DNA of 64,000 nt, taken from Gammaproteobacteria bacterium HGW-Gammaproteobacteria-11 (GTDB lineage: Bacteria > Pseudomonadota > Gammaproteobacteria > Pseudomonadales > Pseudomonadaceae). Below are positions 24,708 to 34,107 of this stretch, in pieces. Numbering within the stretch: position 1 is the stretch's first letter; every line of letters starts with the position of its first letter. The translations under genes and the position numbers were made by a program. The notes under the pieces were generated by a model, which did not search any database, was not told the origin of the DNA, and was given only the letters and a program-made list of their open reading frames with translations. The stretch is from positions 248,001 through 312,000 of the forward strand of contig PGZJ01000001.1 in the NCBI GenBank assembly GCA_002840055.1, given 5' to 3'.

Positions 24708-24724
24708 AAGCAAAGCCCGTGCCA
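24708..24724 (-). promoter_or_regulatory. Sigma-54 promoter of fleSR
   Basis: The minus strand reads TGGCAC-GGGCT-TTGCTT, a full match to the sigma-54 consensus, 43 to 59 bases upstream of fleS. In Pseudomonas this promoter is activated by FleQ, whose gene is the next one upstream. Confidence 0.88.
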
Positions 24725-24778
24725 TCGAAGTAAAATCGTTATGTTTCAATCGGTTGAAGAAATATTAATTCTTCAGCG

Positions 24779-26260
24779 TCAGTCTTCTGACGAGTCGATA
24801 CCGCGATTGATGCCGTACTTGCGCATTTTCTCAACCAGCGTCGTGCGACGGATGCGCAAGCGTTCGGCGGCCCTGGCCACTACGCTGTTGCATTCATCGA
24901 GTGCCTGCTGGATCAGTGTCTGCTCCAATCCACCAAGGTACTCCTTGAGGTCAAGCCCTTCCGGTGGCAGGAAAGCCGGGCTATCCAGACCGACCAAGCC
25001 ATTGAAGGCCTCGTCGCGCTCATCCTCTTCGCCACGCAACTGGCGCAGATCTTCCTGATCGTCCTCGACATAGCGGAACTTGCGCGGCAGCTCGCCCACA
25101 CCAATCACACCATGCGGATGCATGATCGCCATGCGCTCAACCAGATTGGCCAACTCACGCACGTTACCCGGCCAGTCGTGCTGACAAAGCGACATGATCG
25201 CCGAGGTACTGAAACGAATGGAACCGCGCTTTTCCTTCTCGAGGCGAGTAATCAGCTCATTCAGCAGCAGCGGCAGATCCTCGATACGCTCGCGCATGGC
25301 CGGCATTTCGATGGGAAAGACATTCAGACGATAAAACAGATCCTCGCGGAAACTACCCTGCTCGATCATCTGCTCAAGATTTTTGTGGGTCGCGGCGATG
25401 ACGCGCACATCAGCCGTTTGCACTTTGTTGCTGCCGACCCGTTCGAAGGTTCTCTCCTGCAGAACACGCAGCAGCTTGACCTGCATGGGCAGAGGCATAT
25501 CACCAATTTCATCGAGAAACAGCGTACCGCCCTGTGCCAGCTCGAAACGTCCAGCGCGCGAGGTAATGGCCCCGGTGAAAGCGCCCTTTTCATGGCCGAA
25601 CAATTCGCTTTCAAGCAGCTCAGCGGGAATGGCACCACAGTTAACCGGAACGAAAGGCTCATCCTTGCGCCGTGAATGGTAGTGCAAATTGCGGGCGACC
25701 ACTTCCTTGCCGGTGCCGGACTCGCCGAGAATAAGCACGGTAGCCTCGGTATCGGCTACCTGTTGCATCATCTGGCGAACCGACTGAATGCTGCGACTGG
25801 TACCGACCAGACTGCGGAACAGATCCGGCTCACGCTGGCGCTGACGATTGCGTTCGTCAAACACCTCACGATACACCTGGGCACGGTGCAGGGCATCAAG
25901 CAGCTGATTGTAGGTTAGTGGAGGATCCAGCACCGCCAGAAGACGCTGTTTGAGGTGGTCAGGCCACTGGCTGGCCTGCTCAGCCCGCAACAGAATGGCA
26001 GGCAGGTTTTCATCCCAACGATCCAGTTGGCTCAGCAGATTCTGCACACCTTGAGCCTCGGCACAGTGACCAAGGATCACACACTTGAAGCTGCCGGGAG
26101 GGGCGTTCCGGGATTCGACCTCTTGCTGCCAGGCCGAAGAATTGGTTACCAGGCTTTCTTCGCCCAGAAAAGCCAGCACCACGCTGATATCGTGGCAACT
26201 CTGAGGATCATCATCAATCAATAGAATATGGCTGTTGGGCAACATGGGCGTTGTGGCCAT
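24779..26260 (-). CDS. fleQ: Flagellar master regulator FleQ
   Basis: A 493-residue enhancer-binding protein. The N-terminal domain is an atypical receiver ([20 protein letters not shown]) of the FleQ type. The AAA+ domain has Walker A GESGTGKE and the loop GAFTGA, and a Fis-type helix-turn-helix ([19 protein letters not shown]) lies near the C-terminus. FleQ with sigma-54 starts the flagellar cascade and, with FleN and c-di-GMP, controls exopolysaccharide genes. It is transcribed alone, with 193 bases of upstream sequence. Confidence 0.94.
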   Translation of the reverse strand: MATTPMLPNSHILLIDDDPQSCHDISVVLAFLGEESLVTNSSAWQQEVESRNAPPGSFKCVILGHCAEAQGVQNLLSQLDRWDENLPAILLRAEQASQWPDHLKQRLLAVLDPPLTYNQLLDALHRAQVYREVFDERNRQRQREPDLFRSLVGTSRSIQSVRQMMQQVADTEATVLILGESGTGKEVVARNLHYHSRRKDEPFVPVNCGAIPAELLESELFGHEKGAFTGAITSRAGRFELAQGGTLFLDEIGDMPLPMQVKLLRVLQERTFERVGSNKVQTADVRVIAATHKNLEQMIEQGSFREDLFYRLNVFPIEMPAMRERIEDLPLLLNELITRLEKEKRGSIRFSTSAIMSLCQHDWPGNVRELANLVERMAIMHPHGVIGVGELPRKFRYVEDDQEDLRQLRGEEDERDEAFNGLVGLDSPAFLPPEGLDLKEYLGGLEQTLIQQALDECNSVVARAAERLRIRRTTLVEKMRKYGINRGIDSSED

Positions 26261-26453
26261 CCTTTATACACGCAGTCAAAGCAAAGCAGCTTGATAGCGC
26301 ATTGCCACTGAATTGTTCTTGGTTCAAAGGTAGTCAGATTTGGCGCAACAGTCAAATAGTTGGCACGTCTTTGTGACGAACAACAGACAATGACACATTA
26401 ACAAGGGAAATCTGGGCGTTTGACTGACAGCTTGGCCTGCCGTCAGCAGTGAC

Positions 26454-26750
26454 TCAGGAGAACATCTGATAGACCCGGGCGCTTTGCTTGCTGCGCTGCA
26501 GATCCTGCAACTCTTCCGCCAGCTTGCCCTGAATGGCCTGCACCAGGGCAGTCACTTCGCGGTAGGTACTCAACAGGCTGTCCAGAGCATCGGCCAGATC
26601 CTGATCGTTGCGCTCGGGCTCGGCCATGGCCTGGGATACCAGCTCTCGACACAGGCGATCAAGATCACCGACCTGCTGCCAGTCACCTGACTGCACGGCT
26701 TCGATAAGCGCTCTATGGGTATCCTGCAATTGCTCAATGGCGACAGCCAT
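26454..26750 (-). CDS. FliT/FleP-like flagellar chaperone
   Basis: A 98-residue all-helical protein immediately downstream of the second fliS gene, with RBS gagaaagg. Length, helical content and position after fliD-fliS fit the FliT family (export chaperone for FliD); the same position in P. aeruginosa is occupied by PA1096/fleP. Sequence conservation in this family is low. Confidence 0.65.
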   Translation of the reverse strand: MAVAIEQLQDTHRALIEAVQSGDWQQVGDLDRLCRELVSQAMAEPERNDQDLADALDSLLSTYREVTALVQAIQGKLAEELQDLQRSKQSARVYQMFS

Positions 26751-26760
26751 GCCTTTCTCC

Positions 26761-27144
26761 TCAGGATTGACGGATAGCGTCCCAGCCTTCCTTCACGTCG
26801 CGCAGCAAGGCTGCGACTTCGTCCAGTATAGCTGCATCGTTGTTCAGGTTGGCGATAGTCAACCGCTGCAGCATAAAGCTGTAGAGATTATCCAGATTGC
26901 TCGCCAGCTCTCCACCCTTGCTCAGGTCCAAAGAATCACGCAAACCACCGATAATACCCATGGACTTGCCGATCAGTTCGCCCTTGAGCGGGATATTGCC
27001 GTGCTGCATGGCACCCTTGGCCTGGGCAATGCGCTGCAGACCGCCTTCGAACAGCATCTGGATCAGACGGTGCGGATCAGCTTCACTGACCTGAGCATGC
27101 ACATTGACCGTCTGGTATTGCTTCATTGCAGCATAGGCATTCAT
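26761..27144 (-). CDS. fliS: Flagellin export chaperone FliS, second copy
   Basis: A 127-residue FliS-type protein (AMKQYQTVNVHAQVSEADPH, RLIQMLFEGGLQRIAQAKGA). It is closer to the canonical Pseudomonas FliS in the Tyr-containing N-terminus and the RL.QMLF motif. ATG 27144 is preferred over the GTG at 27171, since FliS proteins start just before the MKQY segment. FliS binds flagellin C-termini in the cytoplasm. It lies 102 bases downstream of another fliS gene. Confidence 0.85.
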   Translation of the reverse strand: MNAYAAMKQYQTVNVHAQVSEADPHRLIQMLFEGGLQRIAQAKGAMQHGNIPLKGELIGKSMGIIGGLRDSLDLSKGGELASNLDNLYSFMLQRLTIANLNNDAAILDEVAALLRDVKEGWDAIRQS

Positions 27145-27246
27145 CGGGGCATATCCTGAAGGTTGTGGCACATGCTTCCTATATCGGCAGCACAGCTGAA
27201 ACTTTAGGACATTCCTGGTTCATTTGGCCAGTAACGATGAACGGTC

Positions 27247-27615
27247 TCAGGCCGGTTCGATGGCATCCCAGGCCGCCTTGATGTCGCCCAGCAGTCCCAG
27301 TACTTCATCCAGAGTACGTGGCGTATCATCCAGGGCAACGCCAGCCAGCTTGCGGGTCATATAGTCGTACAGGGCATCCAGATTCTCGGCAATATCGCCA
27401 CCCAGCTCCTTGTCCAGCGAGCCCTGCAGGGCACCGATGATGCTGATGGTGCTGCTGACAGCCACACCCCGGCGTTCCGGATTGCCTGTGGTTACCGCAT
27501 GGCGCGCCAGTTTCAGACGCTCAATGGCGCCATCCAGCAGCAATTGCACCGCGCGGTACTGGGATACCTCCTGGGACACATTGACCTGTTTGTAGGTATC
27601 GATCGGGCTCTTCAT
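27247..27615 (-). CDS. fliS: Flagellin export chaperone FliS, first copy
   Basis: A 122-residue FliS protein ([40 protein letters not shown]), starting at an ATG that overlaps the fliD stop (TGATG). It differs considerably from the second copy. The two copies may serve the two flagellins in this cluster, which is an inference. Confidence 0.85.
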   Translation of the reverse strand: MKSPIDTYKQVNVSQEVSQYRAVQLLLDGAIERLKLARHAVTTGNPERRGVAVSSTISIIGALQGSLDKELGGDIAENLDALYDYMTRKLAGVALDDTPRTLDEVLGLLGDIKAAWDAIEPA

Positions 27616-29078
27616 CAGTTTCTATCCTGTCTGACCACACCCGGCAGGTTATTCAGCTGACCCGCCAGATAATCACTGGTCTGGCTGAGCTGTCCTACCA
27701 AGGAATCCATGGCATTGAATTGAGCCAGAAGGCGGCTTTCCATCTGCCCTACCCGGCGATTGAGTTGTTCACGCTGGCTGTCAACACTGGCCAGGGTGTT
27801 CTGCAAGGCCTTGGTTCGGCTTTCGAGAATACCACCCGCCTCGGCATAGGGTTTGACCTTGCTTTCCAGCCGCGCCATCAAACCGTCCTTGCCGGTCAAA
27901 AAGCCGTTGAGCTGATCGAAGTTATCTGTAAGTACCGCGTCAAGACGCGCATCATCAATCTTCAGACTGCCATCACGCTGGGTGGAAATACCCATATCGG
28001 CCAGAATACGCAGCGGACCGTCACCAGCGGGACTGCCCAATTCCGAACGGGTAGCCGTCATAAACGAACGTACTGAAGCATCCCCCACCAGCGCCGCAGC
28101 CAGTGGCTGTCCGTCATCACCCCCCACTGGCGTCACTTTGGTCAGGCTTTCAATGGTGCCCATCAACTTGTTATAGGCCTCAACAAAACGTTTCACCGAA
28201 TTTTTGACCCCGGCACGGTCCTCGCCCACCGTCAGGTTAACGGTATTGGCGTTCGTTATATCTTCAGCAGACTGGGCGCTTTTCAGAGTCAGAGTGACGC
28301 CTTCGATCACATCATCAATGACATTGCCGGCACTGGTAACGGCGATACCATCTATCGCCAGGCTGGCGTCTCGGGCATAGCTGATTACCCGTGGATCACG
28401 CGGGTTATCAGGGTCAGCGTCGGGCACAACAAAATCAGTGGTCGGCGGCACGCTGAAATCCAGAACCGACAGATCACCACTGGTGGAACTGGAGGTGACG
28501 TTGATGTCATTACCCGTACCGAACTCGGACGAGCTGAGCACCAAGCGAGCACCACCGACGCCACTGGGATCATTGACAATTGTGGCACTGATACCGGCGC
28601 TCTTGCCGGCTGTATTGATAGCGTCGCGAATGCCGGTAAGACTGTTATTGGCTTCACTGATAGTCAGATTGAGAGTCTTGTCGCCAGCACTGATGGTCAT
28701 GCTGCCGGTGCCGATGGCCGCGGCCGGATCATCCACGCCGCGCAGAGCGACTTTGCTGGTCTGTGCCAGGTTGAATACCTGAACACTGTAATTGCCTGCA
28801 GCGGCCTTGGCGTCAGCGGACACGGTAAAGATGTCAGTTTTGCCGGAAGATGCAGAGCGTTTTTCAAACAAGGCGGGGTTGTTCAGGTCCTTGAGGACAT
28901 TCTGAAATTCGGACAGGGCGCTGCGAAACTGGCCCAAACCTGAAAATTTTTCGGTAGTTGCCCGCTCCAGCCGATTGAGCTGCGCGGTTTTGGGCGCTTT
29001 CTCAGAGTTCACCATGGCCTCAACAATGCCCTTGATGTCCAACCCTGAACCGATGCCCGTAATACCTGTAATAGCCAT
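27615..29078 (-). CDS. fliD: Flagellar filament cap protein FliD
   Basis: A 487-residue hook-associated protein 2 that caps the filament and helps flagellin polymerise. Its N-terminal D0 region ([20 protein letters not shown]), a flagellin-IN-like segment ([19 protein letters not shown]) and the C-terminal coiled coil ([20 protein letters not shown]) are all visible. Its operon continues with fliS, fliS and the fliT-like gene. Confidence 0.94.
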   Translation of the reverse strand: MAITGITGIGSGLDIKGIVEAMVNSEKAPKTAQLNRLERATTEKFSGLGQFRSALSEFQNVLKDLNNPALFEKRSASSGKTDIFTVSADAKAAAGNYSVQVFNLAQTSKVALRGVDDPAAAIGTGSMTISAGDKTLNLTISEANNSLTGIRDAINTAGKSAGISATIVNDPSGVGGARLVLSSSEFGTGNDINVTSSSTSGDLSVLDFSVPPTTDFVVPDADPDNPRDPRVISYARDASLAIDGIAVTSAGNVIDDVIEGVTLTLKSAQSAEDITNANTVNLTVGEDRAGVKNSVKRFVEAYNKLMGTIESLTKVTPVGGDDGQPLAAALVGDASVRSFMTATRSELGSPAGDGPLRILADMGISTQRDGSLKIDDARLDAVLTDNFDQLNGFLTGKDGLMARLESKVKPYAEAGGILESRTKALQNTLASVDSQREQLNRRVGQMESRLLAQFNAMDSLVGQLSQTSDYLAGQLNNLPGVVRQDRN

Positions 29079-29139
29079 GACTTACCCCTGCGACCGAAAA
29101 TTGACGGTCAATTAACCGAATTGCGTGTCCCGGTTAGTC

Positions 29140-29156
29140 AGGCAAGTACTGTGCCA
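29140..29156 (-). promoter_or_regulatory. Sigma-54 promoter of fliD
   Basis: TGGCAC-AGTAC-TTGCCT on the minus strand matches the sigma-54 -24/-12 consensus and lies 62 to 78 bases upstream of fliD. FleQ-dependent expression of fliD is known in Pseudomonas. Confidence 0.82.
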
Positions 29157-29176
29157 GTCAAACCGGCAGACAGAGT

Positions 29177-29581
29177 TTAGGCCTCTGCCTCAAACAACAG
29201 ACTGCGCACCTCGGACAGATTCTCTGCCAGACGCAACGCTTCTTCCGAGGGTATCTGGCGAATCACATCACCGCTGGTTGCCTCGGTCACATTGATGACC
29301 ACCCGGCCGCTGGTGTCATCCAACTGGAAGTTGATGTCACGGCGTACCGACTGAACAAAATCCTGCATATCGGAAACAGCGCTCTGGAGTCTGTCGCGAT
29401 CAACCGCCGCGCCCTGCTCTGTGGCTGTCCGGGTTTGCGTCTCAACCGCCCTGGAAGCGGAGGAGGTCAACGCAGCATCCATCTGCTTGCCCGACGTACG
29501 ATCAGCTGCAGCCACTTCTTGCGCATTACCACTGCTGGCACTGCGGCTAACATCGAAGGGTTTCAGTATGCCCATGTCCAT
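29177..29581 (-). CDS. flaG: FlaG family protein
   Basis: A 134-residue protein. The conserved FlaG part is C-terminal (about residues 65-130: MQDFVQSVRRDINFQLDDTS, GRVVINVTEATSGDVIRQIP), after a variable Ser/Ala-rich N-terminus. FlaG affects filament length in Pseudomonas and relatives. It lies between the flagellin and fliD genes, the usual place. Confidence 0.9.
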   Translation of the reverse strand: MDMGILKPFDVSRSASSGNAQEVAAADRTSGKQMDAALTSSASRAVETQTRTATEQGAAVDRDRLQSAVSDMQDFVQSVRRDINFQLDDTSGRVVINVTEATSGDVIRQIPSEEALRLAENLSEVRSLLFEAEA

Positions 29582-29605
29582 GGTGCTTACCTCGCAAAGG
29601 ATAAA

Positions 29606-29633
29606 GCGGGGGGAAGGTTACCCCTCCCCCCGC
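29606..29633 (-). terminator. Hairpin after the first flagellin gene
   Basis: GCGGGGGGA and TCCCCCCGC form a 9-bp GC-rich stem between the fliC stop codon and flaG. On the minus strand it is followed by TTTATCC, a weak U-run, so it may only attenuate transcription into flaG. Confidence 0.65.
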
Positions 29634-29653
29634 AGTCTAACCCCGATTGACCC

Positions 29654-31267
29654 TTAGCCCAAGAGGCTGAGGACGGCCTGGGGCAACTGGTTGGCCTGAG
29701 CCAGAATCGCGGTACCAGCCTGCTGCAGAATCTGGTTCTTGGTCAGATTCGCGGTTTCAGCAGCAAAGTCGGTATCCTGGATCCGGCCACGGGCGCCAGC
29801 AGCGTTTTCTGCAACGTTCTGCAGGTTGCTGATGGTCGACTCGAAGCGGTTCTGAATCGCACCGAGGGAGGCGCGGGTCACGTCCACTTCCTGCAGGGCG
29901 GCGTCGATGGTTGCAATCGCAGCCTGAGCACCTTCTACAGTGGTGATGTCAATCTTCTCAACCGAGTTGGCAGCCTGAGCACCTTCGGCAACACCGGCAG
30001 CTGTCAGATCAGCTGGTGTACCGACGTTGAAGCCCAGGTTGGCCAAGGCAGTACCGTCAGTCACTTCAGCCACAGTCACATCGGCATCAGCGCCCTTGTC
30101 AGTTGTAACAAAGGACAGACGACCCTGATCTACAGTAGCGCGCACTTCGCCGCCGAGGTTGGCGTTGTTGGCAATTTTCTGGTTGATGTTGTCAGCCAGA
30201 GACTCCAGCGTGGTGTACGTGCCGGCATCGATAGCGATGGTTTCAGCACCACCACCATTCACAGCGATTGTGAAGGAACCGTTACCTGCAGTGGCCGGAA
30301 CAGCTGGCACCTCAGGCACTTCAGGTACCAGCGGCGAGCCTGCAACTTCCACAGGGGTATCACCGAACACGGTATCCAGGTCACCGGTACCCGCAGTTAC
30401 AGTGACACCGGTACCCGCCGCATTGGTCAGTACAATGTCGCCGCCGGATTCAGTTGCAGCGACTTCTGTATTGCCGTCAGCAGTCAACTGAGACTGGATT
30501 TCAGCTGCAACACCGGCGGCGTTAGTCAAGTCGGTGTTCAGCGTAATGGTGGTGCCGTTAAGGTCGAAGCTGACCGCGGCGCCGCCCTGGAAGTCAGTAA
30601 TCTGGCCTACACCACCACTGGTGTAAGTTGAAGCAACAGCCGGCACTTCAGGCACGGCAGGGACCGCAGGGATTTCGGCAGTAGCGCCAACGATAGTCAG
30701 GCTGGTAGGCGCTGCAGCAGAAGTCAGGGAAGCGGCAGTCGCTTCACGGCTGGCCTTGGTGCCCATATCAGTGGTACGGAAGCTGTCAATCTTGACACTG
30801 ATGGTCTCGTTGGCCTGAGCACCCACCTGCACGTTCTCGGCAAAGCCGCCGTCAAACAGGGTCTTGCTGCCGAAACGGGTAGTAGTGGAGATACGATCCA
30901 GTTCATTTTTCAGCTGAACCATTTCGTCGTTCAGAGCCTTACGCTCGGAGTCACCGTTACCGCCGTTGGCAGACTGCAAGGACAGGTCACGCATACGCTG
31001 CAGAATGTTGGTGGATTCCTGCAGGGCGCCTTCCGCGGTCTGGGCCAGGGAGATACCATCGTTGGCATTACGTACTGCCACGCCCAGGCCGTTGATCTGG
31101 CTGGTCAGACGGTTGGCGATTTGCAGGCCGGCGGCATCGTCTTTGGCGCTGTTGATGCGTGAACCGGAAGACAGACGCTCCAGAGAGGTCTGCAGATTGC
31201 TCGAGGAAGTACCCAGGTTACGCTGGGCGTTCAGGGAGGCAACGTTAGTGTTTACTGTAAGAGCCAT
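29654..31267 (-). CDS. fliC: Flagellin (537 aa) with Pro-Val linkers
   Basis: A 537-residue flagellin. The N-terminal D0/D1 (about 1-190) and C-terminal D1/D0 (about 440-537) are canonical and nearly identical to those of the neighbouring flagellin. The middle holds a flagellin-IN motif ([20 protein letters not shown]) and an extra module of about 90 residues. This module is bracketed by two proline-valine-glutamate stretches, [14 protein letters not shown] and [14 protein letters not shown], unusual in flagellins. It is transcribed from a strong sigma-28 promoter. Confidence 0.93.
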   Translation of the reverse strand: MALTVNTNVASLNAQRNLGTSSSNLQTSLERLSSGSRINSAKDDAAGLQIANRLTSQINGLGVAVRNANDGISLAQTAEGALQESTNILQRMRDLSLQSANGGNGDSERKALNDEMVQLKNELDRISTTTRFGSKTLFDGGFAENVQVGAQANETISVKIDSFRTTDMGTKASREATAASLTSAAAPTSLTIVGATAEIPAVPAVPEVPAVASTYTSGGVGQITDFQGGAAVSFDLNGTTITLNTDLTNAAGVAAEIQSQLTADGNTEVAATESGGDIVLTNAAGTGVTVTAGTGDLDTVFGDTPVEVAGSPLVPEVPEVPAVPATAGNGSFTIAVNGGGAETIAIDAGTYTTLESLADNINQKIANNANLGGEVRATVDQGRLSFVTTDKGADADVTVAEVTDGTALANLGFNVGTPADLTAAGVAEGAQAANSVEKIDITTVEGAQAAIATIDAALQEVDVTRASLGAIQNRFESTISNLQNVAENAAGARGRIQDTDFAAETANLTKNQILQQAGTAILAQANQLPQAVLSLLG

Positions 31268-31364
31268 GGTGTAGTACCTCTGTGGACCGTATGTATGTTT
31301 GCCTGAGCTTGCGACTCGCGGGCCGGCTTTGCCCAGGCACCCATTGAGTTCGCATTCAGTTACT

Positions 31365-31391
31365 GTATCGGCGCTACCATCAGGAGCTTTA
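31365..31391 (-). promoter_or_regulatory. Sigma-28 (FliA) promoter of the first flagellin gene
   Basis: The minus strand carries TAAA (31388-31391), 15 bases, then GCCGATAC (31365-31372), matching the FliA consensus TAAA-N15-GCCGATAA in all but the last base. It leaves a leader of about 90 bases before the ATG at 31267. Confidence 0.88.
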
Positions 31392-31640
31392 GGGAATTTT
31401 AAAAAAAAGTTTTTTGTTTGCTTGACAATCAGTTAGCTATGCAAAAAACCCTTCCCTGCGCACCTGACAAGCAATTGACGTCAACAGATGCGATACCGAT
31501 ATCCCTGTATCGACACAAGTCGGAAGAACTTTAGCCCACCTGCACGAGCCAATAGCCTGCGCAGGGTAAGTGACAGCCGAGTTGACCTTGGCCAACATCT
31601 TTATCTGCTTGCACCTGGATGTCTGTGCCGGAGGAGCTTA

Positions 31641-31665
31641 TTCGCGACGAAGCCGTCGCTCCCGC
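31641..31665. repeat. REP-like unit
   Basis: A 25-base sequence starting TTCGCGACGAAGCCGTCGCT and ending CCCGC is a variant of the Pseudomonas REP palindrome present twice nearby. It is a single unit without an inverted partner. Confidence 0.65.
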
Positions 31666-31744
31666 CAGCGTTAGTTCCCGCCTGGCGTAACTTGGCATAA
31701 AGAGGAGCAACACTCAACGCACCTAAAGACCCCAGCCTGGGAGA

Positions 31745-31762
31745 GCCGAGTTCCACCTCGGC
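31745..31762. repeat. Palindromic repeat, third copy of the fleR-fliE family
   Basis: GCCGAGTTCCACCTCGGC with left flank CCTGGGAGA matches the copies at 21781-21800 and 21850-21869 (flank CCTGGGACG). This shows a dispersed family of at least three members in the window. Confidence 0.65.
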
Positions 31763-31808
31763 CAGCAGACTCGCAGCCAAAATGAAACGTTAAGTGTGAA
31801 ACAGGCTG

Positions 31809-31903
31809 TTCGCGGCGAGGCCGCCGCTCCCACAGGCTGTGCAGCTCTTGCAAGATGGCTGCGACACACTTGAAAACGGTGGGAGCGGCGGCCTCGCCGC
31901 GAA
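31809..31903. repeat. Inverted REP pair (BIME-like)
   Basis: Two perfect 25-base inverted copies (31809-31833 and 31879-31903) of a Pseudomonas REP sequence (core GCGGCGAGGCCGCCGC) flank a 45-base spacer. Such pairs are thought to be mobilised by RAYT transposases. Here they lie beyond the fliC2 terminator, where insertion is harmless. Confidence 0.85.
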
Positions 31904-31921
31904 GATGACAACCCTTGGCCA

Positions 31922-31960
31922 TAATCAATAAAGGCAGCCCAAGGCTGCCTTTATTGATTA
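31922..31960 (-). terminator. Strong terminator after the second flagellin gene
   Basis: A perfect 18-base inverted repeat with a 3-base loop (arms 31922-31939 and 31943-31960) has a GC-rich tip (GGCAGCC/GGCTGCC) and TTTATT base, directly after the fliC2 stop. It should work in both directions. Confidence 0.85.
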
Positions 31961-31971
31961 ACACGGCATGC

Positions 31972-33879
31972 TTAACCCAACAGACTCAGCACCGCCTGCG
32001 GCAACTGATTGGCCTGGGCCAGAATCGCGGTGCCGGCCTGTTGCAGAATCTGGTTTTTGGTCAGATTCGCGGTTTCAGCCGCAAAGTCGGTATCCTGAAT
32101 CCGGCCACGGGCGCCAGCAGCGTTTTCTGCCACATTCTGCAGATTGCTGATGGTCGACTCGAAACGATTCTGGATCGCACCCAGGGAGGCACGGGTCACA
32201 TCCACCTCCTGCAACGCCGCATCAATAGTGGCAATAGCGGCCTGGGCACCTTCCACTGTGGTGATATCGATCTTCTCGACCGAATTCAGTGCCTGGGCAC
32301 CCTCGGCCACACCTTCAGCCGTCAGGGCCAACGGATCGGCGACGGCAAAGCCCAAGGCAGCCAAACCACCCTCGTCGACCAGATCAATTTGCGCATCAGC
32401 CCCCTTGTCAGTGGTCACAAACTGCAAACGGCCGGCATCGACGTTGGCCCGCACCTGGCCGCTCAACGTGCCATTGTTGGCTATCTGTTGATTGAGGTTA
32501 TCAGCCAAGGACTCCAGCGTAGTGTAATTGCCATCGGCAATACTCAAGGTCTGTGCCGCTCCACCATTGACCGCCAGGGTAAAACCGCTACCCCCCGGCG
32601 CGCCGGGCGTCGTGCTGAAGCCTGCACCAAAGATCAAGTCAGCACCGGCACCACTGACGGTCAGCGCCTCGCCGCCAAGGCTGCCACTCTGCTGCAAAGA
32701 GAACACCCCACCCTGCTCGCTGACCGCGACCAAACCATTCAGCCCTGACCCATCAATCTGCGTCTGGATTGCTTGTCGAAGGGTATCGGCATCGCTGTAG
32801 TCACCGGTCAGATTGATGGTAACGGGTGACTCACTACCAAAGCTGATATCGAAGCTGCTCGGCGCGTTACCAGGCACGTTGGCCGAGCCAGTGGCTCCGG
32901 GAAAACCCAAGAGGGTTGGAAAAGCATTGTCAACACCCGGCCCAGCCACCAATTGAAAACCCGGATTATCGCGCAACAATCTGAAACCCAGGCGGCCTGA
33001 ACCGGCATCAAAAGCTTCGACAAGTGCAGCGCCTGAATAGGCAGCCGTAAATTGACCGTTAATTACATCGATAATATCTTGCTGGGAAGTGTATGTCGCC
33101 GGCGCGATGACAATAGTTTGACTATCAACAAGCGCTGCAGATTCATTCTGAAGATCAAATCTGACTATATCGTTGTCCAAAAAAACAATATTCGTGTTAC
33201 CTGCATCGAGATCAACATTACCGATAATCTCCGATGTAGATCCAGCAAAGTTGACCTCAGCCGGCGCCACACCCTGCACTTGAGCGGCGACGCCTGAAGC
33301 ACTGACAGTCAGACTAGTCGGAGCTGCCGTTGCCGACAAGCGCGCCGACGTCGCTTCACGACTGGCCTTGGTACCCATATCCGTGGTGCGAAAGCTGTCG
33401 ATCTTGACGCTGATGGTCTCGTTGGACTGGGCTCCGACCTGGACGTTTTCGGCAAAGGCACCGTCGAACAGGGTCTTGCTGCCGAAGCGGGTCGTGGTCG
33501 AGATGCGGTCCAGCTCGTTTTTCAGCTGCACCATTTCATCATTCAGAGCCTTGCGTTCGGAATCGCCGTTACCGCCGTTGGCCGACTGCAGGGACAGATC
33601 ACGCATGCGCTGCAGAATATTGGTGGATTCCTGCAGAGCGCCTTCAGCGGTCTGCGACAGGGATATACCATCATTGGCATTGCGCACCGCCACCCCCAGC
33701 CCATTGATCTGGCTGGTCAGACGGTTAGCGATCTGCAGGCCAGCGGCATCATCCTTGGCGCTATTGATACGCGAACCAGAGGACAAACGCTCTAACGAGG
33801 TCTGTAGATTGCTTGAGGATGTACCCAGATTGCGCTGGGCATTGAGTGACGCCACATTGGTATTGACCGTGAGTGACAT
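31972..33879 (-). CDS. fliC: Flagellin (635 aa), second copy
   Basis: A 635-residue flagellin with the same terminal domains as the first; the last 100 or so residues are identical. Its central region (about 195-515) is unrelated in sequence over most of its length. It includes a flagellin-IN motif ([20 protein letters not shown]) and a long beta-rich insert without the Pro-Val linkers. It is preceded by a sigma-28 promoter and followed by a strong terminator, so it is a separate transcription unit. Confidence 0.93.
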   Translation of the reverse strand: MSLTVNTNVASLNAQRNLGTSSSNLQTSLERLSSGSRINSAKDDAAGLQIANRLTSQINGLGVAVRNANDGISLSQTAEGALQESTNILQRMRDLSLQSANGGNGDSERKALNDEMVQLKNELDRISTTTRFGSKTLFDGAFAENVQVGAQSNETISVKIDSFRTTDMGTKASREATSARLSATAAPTSLTVSASGVAAQVQGVAPAEVNFAGSTSEIIGNVDLDAGNTNIVFLDNDIVRFDLQNESAALVDSQTIVIAPATYTSQQDIIDVINGQFTAAYSGAALVEAFDAGSGRLGFRLLRDNPGFQLVAGPGVDNAFPTLLGFPGATGSANVPGNAPSSFDISFGSESPVTINLTGDYSDADTLRQAIQTQIDGSGLNGLVAVSEQGGVFSLQQSGSLGGEALTVSGAGADLIFGAGFSTTPGAPGGSGFTLAVNGGAAQTLSIADGNYTTLESLADNLNQQIANNGTLSGQVRANVDAGRLQFVTTDKGADAQIDLVDEGGLAALGFAVADPLALTAEGVAEGAQALNSVEKIDITTVEGAQAAIATIDAALQEVDVTRASLGAIQNRFESTISNLQNVAENAAGARGRIQDTDFAAETANLTKNQILQQAGTAILAQANQLPQAVLSLLG

Positions 33880-33960
33880 GCCTTGTGCTCCAAAATACGG
33901 CTATTCCATGCACCTTGGCGCAAACCGCGGGCGTGGGCTTATTGGTCAGTTCTATTGGAG

Positions 33961-33987
33961 TAATCGGCACAACAGCAACAAACTTGA
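33961..33987 (-). promoter_or_regulatory. Sigma-28 promoter of the second flagellin gene
   Basis: The minus strand has GCCGATTA (33961-33968) with TCAA (33984-33987) 15 bases upstream. The -10 part matches the FliA consensus in seven of eight positions and the -35 in three of four. It is a little weaker than the first flagellin promoter, which suggests unequal expression. Confidence 0.7.
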
Positions 33988-34107
33988 GACGCGGCAGAAA
34001 AAAAGTCTGCGCGGGGGAAGTGACATAAGCAGCAGACAAGACAGCCTGCCTGAAGGTATACCCCGCCATCAACCCAAGGCCCATGGCGGGGCTGGCTTAA
34101 ACCAGCG

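Larger units (their letters stand above)
31268..31971. other. 704-base intergenic region between the two flagellin genes
   Basis: This gap has no credible gene. From right to left on the chromosome it holds the fliC2 terminator (31922-31960), an inverted REP pair (31809-31903), a 20-base-class palindrome (31745-31762), a single REP-like unit (31641-31665), an AT-rich stretch, and the sigma-28 promoter and leader of the first flagellin. Short open frames here read through the REP palindromes and have no ribosome sites. Confidence 0.8.

Noticed and set aside
31488..31964. Short open frames between the flagellin genes on both strands
   Set aside because: They read through REP palindromes, lack ribosome sites and have Arg/Pro/Cys-rich compositions typical of non-coding GC-rich DNA.
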